Below are positions 7,969 through 17,187 of a DNA stretch of 64,000 nucleotides, piece by piece. Origin of the DNA: Pseudobutyrivibrio sp. 49 (GTDB lineage Bacteria > Bacillota > Clostridia > Lachnospirales > Lachnospiraceae); assembly GCF_900100545.1 (NCBI RefSeq), contig NZ_FNDP01000012.1:1-64000 (forward strand), read 5' to 3'. The first letter of the stretch is position 1; each line of letters opens with the position of its first letter. The notes beneath the pieces were generated by a model. The model searched no databases and was not told the DNA's origin. It was given only the letters and a program-made list of their open reading frames with translations. Made by a program: the position numbers and the translations under genes.

Positions 7969-9273
7969 ATGATACGCATTATTATACTCCTAGTTATATT
8001 AATACTGATTCTTCTTGGAATAGGCGGATACTTGGTTACACGCAAAAAGACCTCATATAAAGCAATAGGTGCGTTAGTAATATCAGCTTCATTAATCATT
8101 AGCATCTATGGAATATATTTTTACGTTAATAGTGTAAAAGCTTTAGAGAAAATAGCCAATCAGACTACTGAAGTAACTACTTACGGAATCTATGTATTAG
8201 GCGATTCCAAGATAAAAAATATCGACGATTTCAGTAATGAAAAAATAGGCGTTGCCAAGGATATTACAAACGAAGAGTTGTCAGAAACTCTGAAGGAGTA
8301 TTCCTTTGATTTGAGTTCTTATGATAGTCAGTTGGATTTAATTGAAGGGCTTAAAAATAGAGAGTGTTTAGGCGCTGTCTTGAGTACATCTTACGTGAGT
8401 ATGCTTGAGGAAAATGATGTTATTAAAGAACTAGGTGTGGAGCTTAGCTTACTGGATGAAGTAGACGTTTCAAAAGTAGTAGAGGCGTCAGCGGTAATCA
8501 CACCTGAGGAACCATTTATTGTATATATCAGTGGTAAGGATACTTGGGGACATATTTCAGTGTCCAGTCGTTCTGATGTAAATATTCTTGCGGCAGTTAA
8601 TCCTGAAAAGAAACATATCCTTCTTGTTTCCACCCCAAGAGATTATTATGTTCCACTTTCAATAGCTGATGGTGCCATGGATAAGCTTACTCACACAGGT
8701 ATCTATGGAATAGATGTATCTAAAGACACAATGGAAATGCTTTATGGCTTGGATATAGACCATTATTTTAAAGTGAACTTTAGCGGCTTTGAAGGCTTGA
8801 TTGATGCCATGGGTGGTATTACTGTCTGGTCCGATTACGATTTTGATGTAGAAAATATAAGACATTTTAGTAAGGGCGATAATCAGCTGACTGGACTAGA
8901 AGCCTTGGCTTTTGCCAGAGAAAGACATTCCTTCCCAAGGGGAGATATAGTCCGAGGCGAAAACCAAATGAATGTAATACAATCGGTTGTTCAGAAAATG
9001 ACTTCTAAAAGTACATTGATGAATTATGCAGAGATTTTGAATAAATGCGATGGCACTTTCGCCACCGATATATCAACGGCTGAGATAGCGAATTTGGTTT
9101 CATATCAATTGTCAAATCCAGGAGAGTGGGAGATTGAGAAACTGAGTGTTGGGGGTACAGGCTCACACCAACATGTTTACTCACTTGGTAAGAAGTCTTA
9201 TGTAATGAAACCAAATGAAGAAGATATAAATAACGCTAGAGAGAGAATTAGAGAAGTATTAGAGGAAGAGTAA
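7969..9273 (+). CDS. LytR-CpsA-Psr (LCP) family cell-wall polymer ligase
   Basis: The LCP family transfers lipid-linked glycopolymers (teichoic acids, capsule) onto peptidoglycan. This 434-residue protein has two N-terminal membrane helices (about 1-24 and 33-55). An extracytoplasmic segment of about 65-180 resembles a solute-binding-protein lobe, and the LCP domain covers about 190-350. Conserved LCP elements include VSTPRDYYV and the Arg-rich FARERHSFPRGDIVRGENQ, which hold the pyrophosphate-lipid head. The ribosome binding site is weak. It opens the polysaccharide cluster, and a glycosyltransferase follows 14 bases later, which suggests it attaches the polymer made by this cluster. Confidence 0.9.
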   Translation: MIRIIILLVILILILLGIGGYLVTRKKTSYKAIGALVISASLIISIYGIYFYVNSVKALEKIANQTTEVTTYGIYVLGDSKIKNIDDFSNEKIGVAKDITNEELSETLKEYSFDLSSYDSQLDLIEGLKNRECLGAVLSTSYVSMLEENDVIKELGVELSLLDEVDVSKVVEASAVITPEEPFIVYISGKDTWGHISVSSRSDVNILAAVNPEKKHILLVSTPRDYYVPLSIADGAMDKLTHTGIYGIDVSKDTMEMLYGLDIDHYFKVNFSGFEGLIDAMGGITVWSDYDFDVENIRHFSKGDNQLTGLEALAFARERHSFPRGDIVRGENQMNVIQSVVQKMTSKSTLMNYAEILNKCDGTFATDISTAEIANLVSYQLSNPGEWEIEKLSVGGTGSHQHVYSLGKKSYVMKPNEEDINNARERIREVLEEE

Positions 9274-9287
9274 CGGGAGAAATATTT

Positions 9288-10454
9288 GTGAAAGCTTTAA
9301 TCGTTTCGTCTGTTTATGGCTTTTTATCCAAATTTGAGAGACAAAATGTTGAGCTGTTGGAAGGGATGAACATCGAGGTTCTTTATGCCTCAAATTCTAA
9401 GAATGTTGTTTACGAAGATAATGATGATGTACTAAAGGAATTAGGGGTTAGATATCATGACATTCCAATTACGCAGTCACTAACAGATGTTAGGGCTAAT
9501 ATTAAGGCTACCATAGCCTTAAGAAAGCTTATTAAGAGAGAAAAAATCAATATTATTCATTGTCATACGCCAACAGGCGGTATGGTTGCAAGACTTGCAT
9601 GTCTGGGAATCAAAGACGTGTATGTAATTTATACTGCTCATGGTTTTCACTTTTATAAGGGTGCATCAAAGCTGCGCAATCGTATTTATTATTTGGCAGA
9701 GTATTTTATGAGCAGAAATACAAATGCACTTGTGACGATTAATCATGAAGATGAGACAGCTGCTAAAACTATGCGTGCAGATTGTGTTTATCGCATTCCT
9801 GGTGAGGGGGTTGACTCAAAATATTATTGTCTTACCGATGAAGAAGACAAGATAAAAGAACGAATAAAGCTAGACATTAAAAAAGATGATTTCTTTGTAA
9901 TTAGTGTTGGCGAAGTAAGAAAAAATAAAAACCAGAAAAAGATTATTGAGACTATACGATATTTTGAAAACAATAATCCTAATGGAATGAACATAGTATA
10001 TGGAATTATTGGAAGTGGTAGTCAGGAACGGGCATTAAAGAAATATGTCAAAAAGTATCATCTTGAACACAGTGTTAGATTCTATGGTTACGAGGTTGAT
10101 ATAAGAAAGTTCCTTCGAGCTGCTGATGTCATGGTATTTCCATCTATCAGAGAGGGACTGGGAATGGCTCCTCTTGAAGCTATGTTTACAGGTCTTCCAG
10201 TAATTGCTTCAAGCAATAGAGGTTCAAAAGAATATATTAAAGACAAGAAAAATGGCTTGTTAGTATACGAAGATACGGTAGATGCATATGCTAAAGCGAT
10301 TCAGCAGATGTATTTATATAAGCTAGAGCATAAAAAATACAACAGAGAGAATATTAGAGAATCAGTTACATCCTTTGAAAAATCAGAATCAGAAAAAGTT
10401 ATGAGAAAGGTTTACGAAGATGCCTGCAGTAAGTGTAATGTTTCCGGTTTTTAA
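9288..10454 (+). CDS. Glycosyltransferase family 4 (GT-B fold)
   Basis: This 388-residue cytoplasmic GT-B transferase starts at GTG with GGGAG upstream. The N-terminal acceptor domain contains IIHCHTPTGGMVARL. The C-terminal nucleotide-sugar domain (about 190-370) has SVGEVRKNKNQK and the donor-binding EGLGMAPLEAMFTGLPVIAS, with the family's E-x7-E pattern. Similar proteins transfer hexose, HexNAc or rhamnose residues during capsule or O-polysaccharide assembly on a lipid carrier. The last 35 bases overlap the next gene, so translation is coupled. The sugar and linkage cannot be read from sequence. Confidence 0.88.
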   Translation: MKALIVSSVYGFLSKFERQNVELLEGMNIEVLYASNSKNVVYEDNDDVLKELGVRYHDIPITQSLTDVRANIKATIALRKLIKREKINIIHCHTPTGGMVARLACLGIKDVYVIYTAHGFHFYKGASKLRNRIYYLAEYFMSRNTNALVTINHEDETAAKTMRADCVYRIPGEGVDSKYYCLTDEEDKIKERIKLDIKKDDFFVISVGEVRKNKNQKKIIETIRYFENNNPNGMNIVYGIIGSGSQERALKKYVKKYHLEHSVRFYGYEVDIRKFLRAADVMVFPSIREGLGMAPLEAMFTGLPVIASSNRGSKEYIKDKKNGLLVYEDTVDAYAKAIQQMYLYKLEHKKYNRENIRESVTSFEKSESEKVMRKVYEDACSKCNVSGF

Positions 10455-11223
10455 TTGTGAAAAAGCATATTTGAAAAAAGCGGTTGAGTCTATTCTGCGT
10501 CAAACTTTCACGGATTTTGAGCTCATTATTTTTGACGATGGATCAGTTAATGACGTAAAGAAAGTTATTAGCGCTTATGCAAAAAAGGATTCAAGAATAG
10601 TATTTCTCAGAGAAGAAGAACATCATGGCCTGGCATATGGTCTTAACAGAATGGTGAAAGAGGCTAAAGGACAATATTTAGCTAGGATGGATGCAGATGA
10701 TATCAGTGCTCCTGACAGATTAGAAAAAGAATTTAAATTTTTGGAGGCTCACCCTGAGTATGGATTTGTTGGGGGAAACCTGCTCCTGATGGATGATGAT
10801 GACAGGGTGTATGGAAATCGAAAGTATCCTGAGAAGCCAGAGGAAAAAGACTTTCTGAAGTTCCAGCCATATGCTCATCCAACAATGATGTTCAGAAAGA
10901 GCATCTTAGAGATGGATAATCCATATGGAAGTGCAGAAAAGCCTCGCCGAGGTGAGGACTACGAGCTGCTTATGAATCTTACTGCTGCCGGAATACGAGG
11001 ATACAATCTACAGGAGAATTTGCTTTACTACAGGGAGACAATAGCTAGCTATAAACGTAGAAGACTAACAGATCAGATGGCTGAAGTTACCATCAGATGG
11101 AATGGATTTAAGAAAATGGGATTGAATCCATGGCATGAAATTGGATATGTAATAAAGCCTATTGCGGTATGGATGGTTCCTGACAAAATTGCTTTTAATA
11201 TCAGGAATAGTTCCAAGGGCTAA
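10420..11223 (+). CDS. Glycosyltransferase family 2
   Basis: This 267-residue GT-A transferase has the nucleotide-sugar binding FDDGS at about 39-43 and the metal-binding ARMDADD at about 88-94. The core fold occupies the first 200 residues. Its start overlaps the upstream GT4 gene by 35 bases in another frame, typical of coupled operon genes. No membrane helix is present. The acceptor and donor are unknown. Confidence 0.88.
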   Translation: MPAVSVMFPVFNCEKAYLKKAVESILRQTFTDFELIIFDDGSVNDVKKVISAYAKKDSRIVFLREEEHHGLAYGLNRMVKEAKGQYLARMDADDISAPDRLEKEFKFLEAHPEYGFVGGNLLLMDDDDRVYGNRKYPEKPEEKDFLKFQPYAHPTMMFRKSILEMDNPYGSAEKPRRGEDYELLMNLTAAGIRGYNLQENLLYYRETIASYKRRRLTDQMAEVTIRWNGFKKMGLNPWHEIGYVIKPIAVWMVPDKIAFNIRNSSKG

Positions 11224-11237
11224 GGGAGTTTAGACTT

Positions 11238-12572
11238 TTGAAAGAGGATAAAGAAAAGCAGGTTGTTTTTCAAACTGGAAAGAATGTCTTTGCACCAGTA
11301 TTAAATAGTTACGTTTTATATGTACTAACTGATGCAATGAGTAAGGGAATCAAAACCTTATATTTTTTGGCGAGAGATGCATACTTTGATTACCTGATAG
11401 CAGAAAAATATGTTAAAGAGTTTGATCTGGATATTCAATGTAAATATCTATATGTTTCAAGGTTATCACTTAGAATTCCTCTCTATCATTTAGATATTAA
11501 TCAGGCATTATCATATATTACCTTAAGCGGTGTAGATGTTACGCCGACTAAGGTGATTAATCGTACTGGGCTTTCTTCACAGGATAAGCTCATAGAAAAA
11601 ATAGCAGATTATCTTGGTGTAGAAAAAGATGAACAAATACCAAGACACAGGCTGGGGGAATTAAAAGATTTTTTAGCGGAAGATGATGAGTTCATAAATC
11701 TTCTTGTTGAGAATTCTAAAAAGGAGTTTTCCAAGGCCCTTAATTATCTTAAGGGAGAGGGACTAGGAACAAAAGAAAAAATAGCAGTTGTAGATAGTGG
11801 CTGGGTTGGTTCAATTCAGCAAAGCCTGAATGCTTTCCACAATTATCTTGGTGGAAAAGAGCCTTTAGAAGGATATTACTATGGCTTATACGAAATACCT
11901 TCTGGGGCTGAAGAGCAATATTATCATTCATTTTTGTTTGGACCAAGATCCAGATTAAAAAAGAAGGTAGCTTTTAATAATTGTCTGTTTGAGTGTGTTT
12001 TTTCTGCACCACACGGAATGACTACAGGATATAAGGGGGAAGAGGATAATTATGCTCCAATTTTATCCACTGTATCTAAAAGGCAAATTGACTATTTGAA
12101 GCAAATTGAAAAGCTTTTAAGGGATTATCAGTCTGAGGTTGTTAATAAGCACAACAGCTTTCAGGAGATATGTGGATTATTTAATAATCCTTCGGCTCAG
12201 AAAAATATAGAAAAAGAATTATTTAGATTCATGGCAAAACCTTCCTATGAGGAGGCTGAGGTGTTTGGAAAACTACATTTTTCAGATGATGTGATTGACT
12301 ACAACAATGCGGTTTTGGCATCAAAGCTTTCTGAAAGAGATTTGATAGATAATCATTTTTTAGTGAGAGTTTTTCTTGAGTTGAGAGAGATGATTTTTGG
12401 ACAAAGGTATGTTGTTAATATATCGGGGTGGTACGAGGGCTCAGTTATGCTTTACTCGAAACCATTCAGAAAGCACCATCATTTAACTGCATATAACCAT
12501 TACAAATATTATATGCAATATAGTAAGCAAAGACGCTGGATAAAAGAGCGTGAAAGAAATGAGAGGACATAA
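11238..12572 (+). CDS. COG5610-like polysaccharide-cluster protein lacking the HAD domain
   Basis: The 444-residue product starts at TTG after GGGAG. It has no classical enzyme motif that I recognise. It carries TLYFLARDAYFDYLIAEKY, then YLYVSRLSLR, and later IAVVDSGWVGSIQQSL. The 706-residue protein at 21745-23865 has equivalents in the same order (LLFLSRDGD..., YWSRKAATIL, LLVDIGWAGSGAIA), but there they follow a HAD phosphatase domain. This gene therefore looks like a stand-alone version of the C-terminal half of that family. The conserved Arg-Asp and Asp-x-Gly-Trp motifs hint at catalysis or nucleotide binding. It overlaps the ABC ATPase gene by one base (TAATG). Confidence 0.6.
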   Translation: MKEDKEKQVVFQTGKNVFAPVLNSYVLYVLTDAMSKGIKTLYFLARDAYFDYLIAEKYVKEFDLDIQCKYLYVSRLSLRIPLYHLDINQALSYITLSGVDVTPTKVINRTGLSSQDKLIEKIADYLGVEKDEQIPRHRLGELKDFLAEDDEFINLLVENSKKEFSKALNYLKGEGLGTKEKIAVVDSGWVGSIQQSLNAFHNYLGGKEPLEGYYYGLYEIPSGAEEQYYHSFLFGPRSRLKKKVAFNNCLFECVFSAPHGMTTGYKGEEDNYAPILSTVSKRQIDYLKQIEKLLRDYQSEVVNKHNSFQEICGLFNNPSAQKNIEKELFRFMAKPSYEEAEVFGKLHFSDDVIDYNNAVLASKLSERDLIDNHFLVRVFLELREMIFGQRYVVNISGWYEGSVMLYSKPFRKHHHLTAYNHYKYYMQYSKQRRWIKERERNERT

Positions 12573-13465
12573 TGATATTAGGAAATAGGAAGAGGAGAAA
12601 AATAGCTGAAAATAAATCTTCTAGAGGCAATAAGTATTTTAAGGATTCGTTTGAAGTTGAAGATTTGAGTGAACTAAAGGAATCTGAAGAAGAAACAGTC
12701 ATCTCTGTGCAAAATGTGACAATGAAATTTAGGGTTGCCACACAAAATGTATCTGGCATAAAGGAGTATTTTATACAACTTCTAAAAAGGAATATTACCT
12801 ATAGAGAATTTAATGCATTAGATGATGTTAGTTTTGACGTCTATAAGGGCGAGGTAGTTGGAATTATTGGAACAAATGGTTCGGGTAAATCTACAATTCT
12901 CAAGATTGTTTCCGGTGTGTTGCGTCCTACCGATGGAACCGTAAAAGTTGATAGAAAAAAAGTTCAGCTTCTTACATTAGGTACAGGTTTTGATATGGAG
13001 CTTACAGGACGTGAGAATGTTTATTTGAACGGGGCTATAATCGGATATTCGCGTGAGTTTTTAGATGCACATTATGATGAAATAGTAGCCTTTGCTGAGC
13101 TTGAAGACTTTATGGATGAAAAAGTTAAAAATTATTCAAGTGGTATGGTGAGCCGTTTGGGATTTGCTATAGCAACAGCAGGTGATGCTGCTGAAATTTT
13201 AATTCTTGATGAAGTACTTTCTGTAGGTGATGAATTCTTCAGAAAGAAGTCACTTGCTCGTGTAAAGGAAATGATTCATGGCGGCAGCACAGTTCTTTTG
13301 GTAAGCCATAGTATGCCTACTATCAAGGAGAACTGTTCAAAGGTTGTATGGATAGAAAAAGGTAAGTTAAGAATGATAGGAAAGCCAGAGTTGGTTTGCA
13401 AGGCATATCAGCAGATGCGCGAAACACCTCAAACGACTTCAACTAAGGCTAGTGAGGTGTCCTAG
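12572..13465 (+). CDS. ABC exporter ATPase for polysaccharide (Wzt/TagH type)
   Basis: The 297-residue ATPase powers export of a lipid-linked glycan. An N-terminal extension of about 45 basic and acidic residues precedes the ABC domain. Walker A is GTNGSGKST, the signature is YSSGMVSRLGFA, Walker B is ILILDEVLSVGDEFF, and the switch His is in LLVSHSM. The protein stops shortly after the ABC domain, so it lacks the C-terminal carbohydrate-binding domain of E. coli O9a-type Wzt. Two permease genes follow directly. Confidence 0.92.
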   Translation: MILGNRKRRKIAENKSSRGNKYFKDSFEVEDLSELKESEEETVISVQNVTMKFRVATQNVSGIKEYFIQLLKRNITYREFNALDDVSFDVYKGEVVGIIGTNGSGKSTILKIVSGVLRPTDGTVKVDRKKVQLLTLGTGFDMELTGRENVYLNGAIIGYSREFLDAHYDEIVAFAELEDFMDEKVKNYSSGMVSRLGFAIATAGDAAEILILDEVLSVGDEFFRKKSLARVKEMIHGGSTVLLVSHSMPTIKENCSKVVWIEKGKLRMIGKPELVCKAYQQMRETPQTTSTKASEVS

Positions 13466-13466
13466 T

Positions 13467-14228
13467 ATGGAATATGGATTGAAGCAATATATCTTTGTAA
13501 TACGAGAACTTACATCTAGAGAAATAAAGAGAAAATATTCCAGATCAGTATTAGGCATTCTTTGGAGCGTATTACAACCTTTGTTGTTTATGTTTGTTAT
13601 GACAGCAGTTTTTAGCGGCTTTACTTTAAATGATATATCATACCCAGTTTATTATCTTACAGGATATACAACATGGTCTATGTTTAGTATTGCTACTACT
13701 ACTGCCATGACAGCCTATGAAGATAATAAATTATTATTTCAAAAGACAAAGCTTCCTAGAGAGGTCTTTGTTCTTTCGCGTGATTATACGTCATTGGTAA
13801 ATCTTGGATTTTCCTCAATAGCATTACTACTCGTGCTTATATTTTTCAAAGTTCAAATTAAATGGACGGTTGTTGTATTTTTTATAGATGTGATTTTTGA
13901 GTTGATTTTTACTATAGGTATTTCATTCCTACTAGCTACGATATATGTATTTTACAAGGATATAAAATTTATTTGGCAAAATATTATTGTTATGTTAGTT
14001 CATATGATTGCCATTTTTTATCCAATAGAGAGATATCCTGATTCTGTGAGAGAATTCACAGCACATAATCCTTTATTTATCTATCCGGATATAGCACGTA
14101 AAAGCATTATAAATGGAACATGTGAAGTGGACCAATTGATGGCGATGTTTATGTGGGCAATTGGGGCATTATTAATTGGTTTAATCATATTTAAGCTGGC
14201 AGAGAATAGCATTATTAAAAAAATATAG
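13467..14228 (+). CDS. ABC-2 type polysaccharide export permease (first)
   Basis: A 253-residue integral membrane protein of the Wzm/TagG (ABC2_membrane) family with about six helices. Its N-terminal amphipathic segment, LTSREIKRKYSRSVLGILW, is the family's interfacial element. I place the start at ATG 13467, one base after the ATPase stop, because GAGGTG lies 7 bases upstream; a GTG five codons earlier has no ribosome binding site. Together with the ATPase it should move the lipid-linked polymer across the membrane. Confidence 0.9.
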   Translation: MEYGLKQYIFVIRELTSREIKRKYSRSVLGILWSVLQPLLFMFVMTAVFSGFTLNDISYPVYYLTGYTTWSMFSIATTTAMTAYEDNKLLFQKTKLPREVFVLSRDYTSLVNLGFSSIALLLVLIFFKVQIKWTVVVFFIDVIFELIFTIGISFLLATIYVFYKDIKFIWQNIIVMLVHMIAIFYPIERYPDSVREFTAHNPLFIYPDIARKSIINGTCEVDQLMAMFMWAIGALLIGLIIFKLAENSIIKKI

Positions 14229-14238
14229 TGGGTGAAGT

Positions 14239-15003
14239 ATGGAAAGAGTAAAACAATATTTTTTTGTTCTGCAGCAAATTGGATACAAAGAACAACGAAA
14301 AAAAAGTTCAGAGACTAATTTGGGAGTTGTTTGGAATGTGTTAAATCCACTGTTGTATATGGTGATTTTATCTACCTATTACAACAATATCATTATTCAT
14401 GATATAGATAGATTCCCAGTTTTCGTTTTCACCGGAATCACAATTTACAATTTTTATAATTCTGCAACCAAGAGTGCGATGAAATCGCTAGTTAATAATA
14501 AAAATCTGTTGATAAAAACTAAATTACCTATTGAGGTGTTTGTAGTAAATAGCATTTACTCAGGCTTTAGGGAGTTTTTATTCTCCTCTATAGCGCTAAT
14601 CCCAATATGTATATATTATCAAGTACACATAACCTGGAGAGTTATTTTTGTTATCCCTATATTAATTATTACCGCCAGTATTATAACTAGCATAGGAAGA
14701 ATTCTAGCAATTTGTTATACGTTTTTTGGTGACATTGAGTACTTGTATTCTGTATTAATGTCCATGTTGGTATTTGTATCAGGTACATTTTTGCCGATGG
14801 CTAATTATCCGGAGAATATCAGATATATTTTGACGTATAACCCGATTTTCCTATCAATCTTTTTGTATAGAAATAATCTTATGTATGGACTACCTTCACA
14901 TTGGTCTGTATGGGGCAAGTTTTTAGGTTGGTTTGTGGTGCTTCTGGTTTTATCTCGTCTTTTATTTGATAAAAAGAAGGACAGTTGTGTAAGCATGCTA
15001 TGA
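14239..15003 (+). CDS. ABC-2 type polysaccharide export permease (second, divergent)
   Basis: This 254-residue membrane protein has the same layout as its neighbour, with the N-terminal GYKEQRKKSSETNLGVVWNV and about six helices, but clearly different sequence. Two adjacent permeases with one ATPase suggest a heterodimeric channel rather than the usual Wzm homodimer. The C-terminus ends in a basic KKKD-containing tail. Its stop overlaps the ATG of the following glycosyltransferase gene (ATGA). Confidence 0.88.
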   Translation: MERVKQYFFVLQQIGYKEQRKKSSETNLGVVWNVLNPLLYMVILSTYYNNIIIHDIDRFPVFVFTGITIYNFYNSATKSAMKSLVNNKNLLIKTKLPIEVFVVNSIYSGFREFLFSSIALIPICIYYQVHITWRVIFVIPILIITASIITSIGRILAICYTFFGDIEYLYSVLMSMLVFVSGTFLPMANYPENIRYILTYNPIFLSIFLYRNNLMYGLPSHWSVWGKFLGWFVVLLVLSRLLFDKKKDSCVSML

Positions 15004-16052
15004 TTTCTAAAAAAATATTATTAGTAAGTTTTGAAATGACATACTCTGGTTCACCTGTTGCCACCCTAAAAATGGCACGGGTTTTGAGAAAAATGGGATA
15101 CCAGGTTGATATTTGGACATTAAATGAGGGACCATTTGCAATTGAGTTTAGCCGGGATGGCTTTGAGGTTAAAAATATCAATTTCCCAGCAGATGCAGGT
15201 CAGGAATTAGAAGATCTGCTAAGTGAGTATAAGCTATGTATCTGTCATACAATTTTTTGCTCAGAGATAGCCTGCTACATTCAACGAATTGTTAACACCG
15301 TTTTGTATATTCATGAGGCAGGCAATATTAGTGACCTGATTGATGATTGTGATATTAATCTGGATGACTTTTTAAATATTAAAAGATATTGGTGTGTCAG
15401 CGAATACGCAAAAGAGAAGATATTAGAAAAATATAGTCTCAATAAACTGGATATTCTACCTAACTATGTAGATAGATATTTAGTGGATAGAAAACCACGC
15501 TCAGATACAAAGCTTAGATTATGTATCGCAGGAACAGTGGAATATCGCAAAGGTTTAGATGTTGTGGTAAAGGCCTTGGACTTATTGCCTGAGGAAAAAC
15601 AGGAGTGTGTTGAGCTGCACGTAATTGGAAGAATTCCAGTGTGGGCAGAAAGCTATGCATCAGATAATTTGAATCACAAATGTATTCAATATCATGGTGA
15701 GATTCAGGATGTCAGTACACTGTTTGATTTATATGCATCAATGGACCTGTTCATTGTAGCTTCAAGAGATGAATCCTGTTCATTGGTGGCATTGGAGGCT
15801 GCCATGTTAAAAAAGCCATTATTAGTGACTGAAAACACAGGAGCTAAATATGTCCTTGATAATCCAAAAATGATTCTTAAAACAGAAGATGAACGTGAAC
15901 TTGCAAATGGAATAATGAATTTCATGGAGAATCGGTCATTAATAAGCTATGAGGGGAATAAAAATTATAAAAGATATAAAAGAAAAGCATCCTTAAGGAA
16001 TTATAAAAAACAGCTTAAACATAATATTTATAAAATAAAATTTTCATTATAG
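15000..16052 (+). CDS. Glycosyltransferase family 4
   Basis: This GT-B glycosyltransferase of about 350 residues opens with ISKKILLVSFEMTYSGSP. It has IAGTVEYRKGLDVVVKAL in the linker to the donor domain, and ASRDESCSLVALEAAML as the donor-binding E-x7-E region. I chose ATG at 15000, which overlaps the previous stop. A TTG at 14985 with AGAAGGA upstream would add five residues and is possible. The C-terminal 50 residues are strongly basic (Lys/Tyr-rich), which suggests membrane association. Confidence 0.82.
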   Translation: MISKKILLVSFEMTYSGSPVATLKMARVLRKMGYQVDIWTLNEGPFAIEFSRDGFEVKNINFPADAGQELEDLLSEYKLCICHTIFCSEIACYIQRIVNTVLYIHEAGNISDLIDDCDINLDDFLNIKRYWCVSEYAKEKILEKYSLNKLDILPNYVDRYLVDRKPRSDTKLRLCIAGTVEYRKGLDVVVKALDLLPEEKQECVELHVIGRIPVWAESYASDNLNHKCIQYHGEIQDVSTLFDLYASMDLFIVASRDESCSLVALEAAMLKKPLLVTENTGAKYVLDNPKMILKTEDERELANGIMNFMENRSLISYEGNKNYKRYKRKASLRNYKKQLKHNIYKIKFSL

Positions 16053-16067
16053 GGAGGATTTTGAAAA

Positions 16068-17156
16068 ATGAATGAAAATGTAGAAATATCTATCGTTGTG
16101 CCAGTGTGTAATGTGGCTGCATATTTGGGAGAATGCCTGGATAGTATTTTAAATCAAACATTCAAGAACTTTGAGGCTATTTGCGTAAATGATGGTTCCA
16201 CTGATAATTCACTTGATATTTTACGTGAATACGAGAAGAAGGATAAGCGAATTAAGGTTATAACCAAGGCAAATTCTGGATATGGAAATACCATGAATGT
16301 TGGTATGGATGCTGCACAGGGTAGATACATTTGTATCATCGAGTCAGATGATTATGTTGATAAGCATATGCTTGAGAGATTATTTGATTCTATTGAAAAG
16401 TACGATGCAGACGTAGTTAAATCTGACCATTATATCTTCTCTACAAAGAATGGAAAGAATAGAAGCACATTCCAGCCAGTATGTCCTGAGGAGTACTACA
16501 ACAGAGTATTGAACGTTACAGTATGTCCTGAGATTTTCACATTCACAATGATGAACTGGACTGGCATATATAAGACAGAATATTTACGTGAGAATAACAT
16601 TAGACATAACGAAACTCCTGGAGCTAGTTTTCAGGATAATGGATTTTGGTTTCAGGCAATATCTTTGGCTAGTAAAATTGTGTTCATTAATGAGGCATTC
16701 TACTACTACAGACAGGATAACCCAAATTCTTCTATCAACAATAAGAAGAAGGTTTTCTGCATTTGCGATGAGTACAAATTCATGCGTGAAATATTAGATA
16801 GTCACAAGGAGTTTGGCGAGGAAGTACATAAGCGTTTCTTTGAGAAGAAGCTCTTTAATTATCTGAACTCATACAACAGAGTGGCTATCGACTACAAGCT
16901 TGAGTTTTTAGAGCATATAAGTAAGGAATTTGAAGAAGATTTAAAGGACCCATTATTGAGAATTGAGTCTCTTGATCCATGGATTTTCATGCAGGTGAAT
17001 CGTATTATTGACTCTCCAAAGTTATTTATGATTGAGGATTGTTCGGTTAGATATAGAGATAAATACAATGAGTGCCATGAAAAGCTTATGAAGATTAGAA
17101 ATTCAGAAGAGTTTAAGAGAGGCATTAAAGTAAAAGAATTACTACATGTTAATTAA
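16068..17156 (+). CDS. Glycosyltransferase family 2
   Basis: This 362-residue GT-A enzyme begins SIVVPVCNVAAYLGECLDS. It has CVNDGSTDNSLDIL for the nucleotide and ESDDY (in place of DxD) for the metal. The C-terminal third is helical and of unknown fold. GGAGG precedes the start. It is the first of two neighbouring GT2 genes. The sugar is unknown. Confidence 0.88.
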   Translation: MNENVEISIVVPVCNVAAYLGECLDSILNQTFKNFEAICVNDGSTDNSLDILREYEKKDKRIKVITKANSGYGNTMNVGMDAAQGRYICIIESDDYVDKHMLERLFDSIEKYDADVVKSDHYIFSTKNGKNRSTFQPVCPEEYYNRVLNVTVCPEIFTFTMMNWTGIYKTEYLRENNIRHNETPGASFQDNGFWFQAISLASKIVFINEAFYYYRQDNPNSSINNKKKVFCICDEYKFMREILDSHKEFGEEVHKRFFEKKLFNYLNSYNRVAIDYKLEFLEHISKEFEEDLKDPLLRIESLDPWIFMQVNRIIDSPKLFMIEDCSVRYRDKYNECHEKLMKIRNSEEFKRGIKVKELLHVN

Positions 17157-17187
17157 TCGAAAAAAATAGAACGGAGAAATAAAGGTT

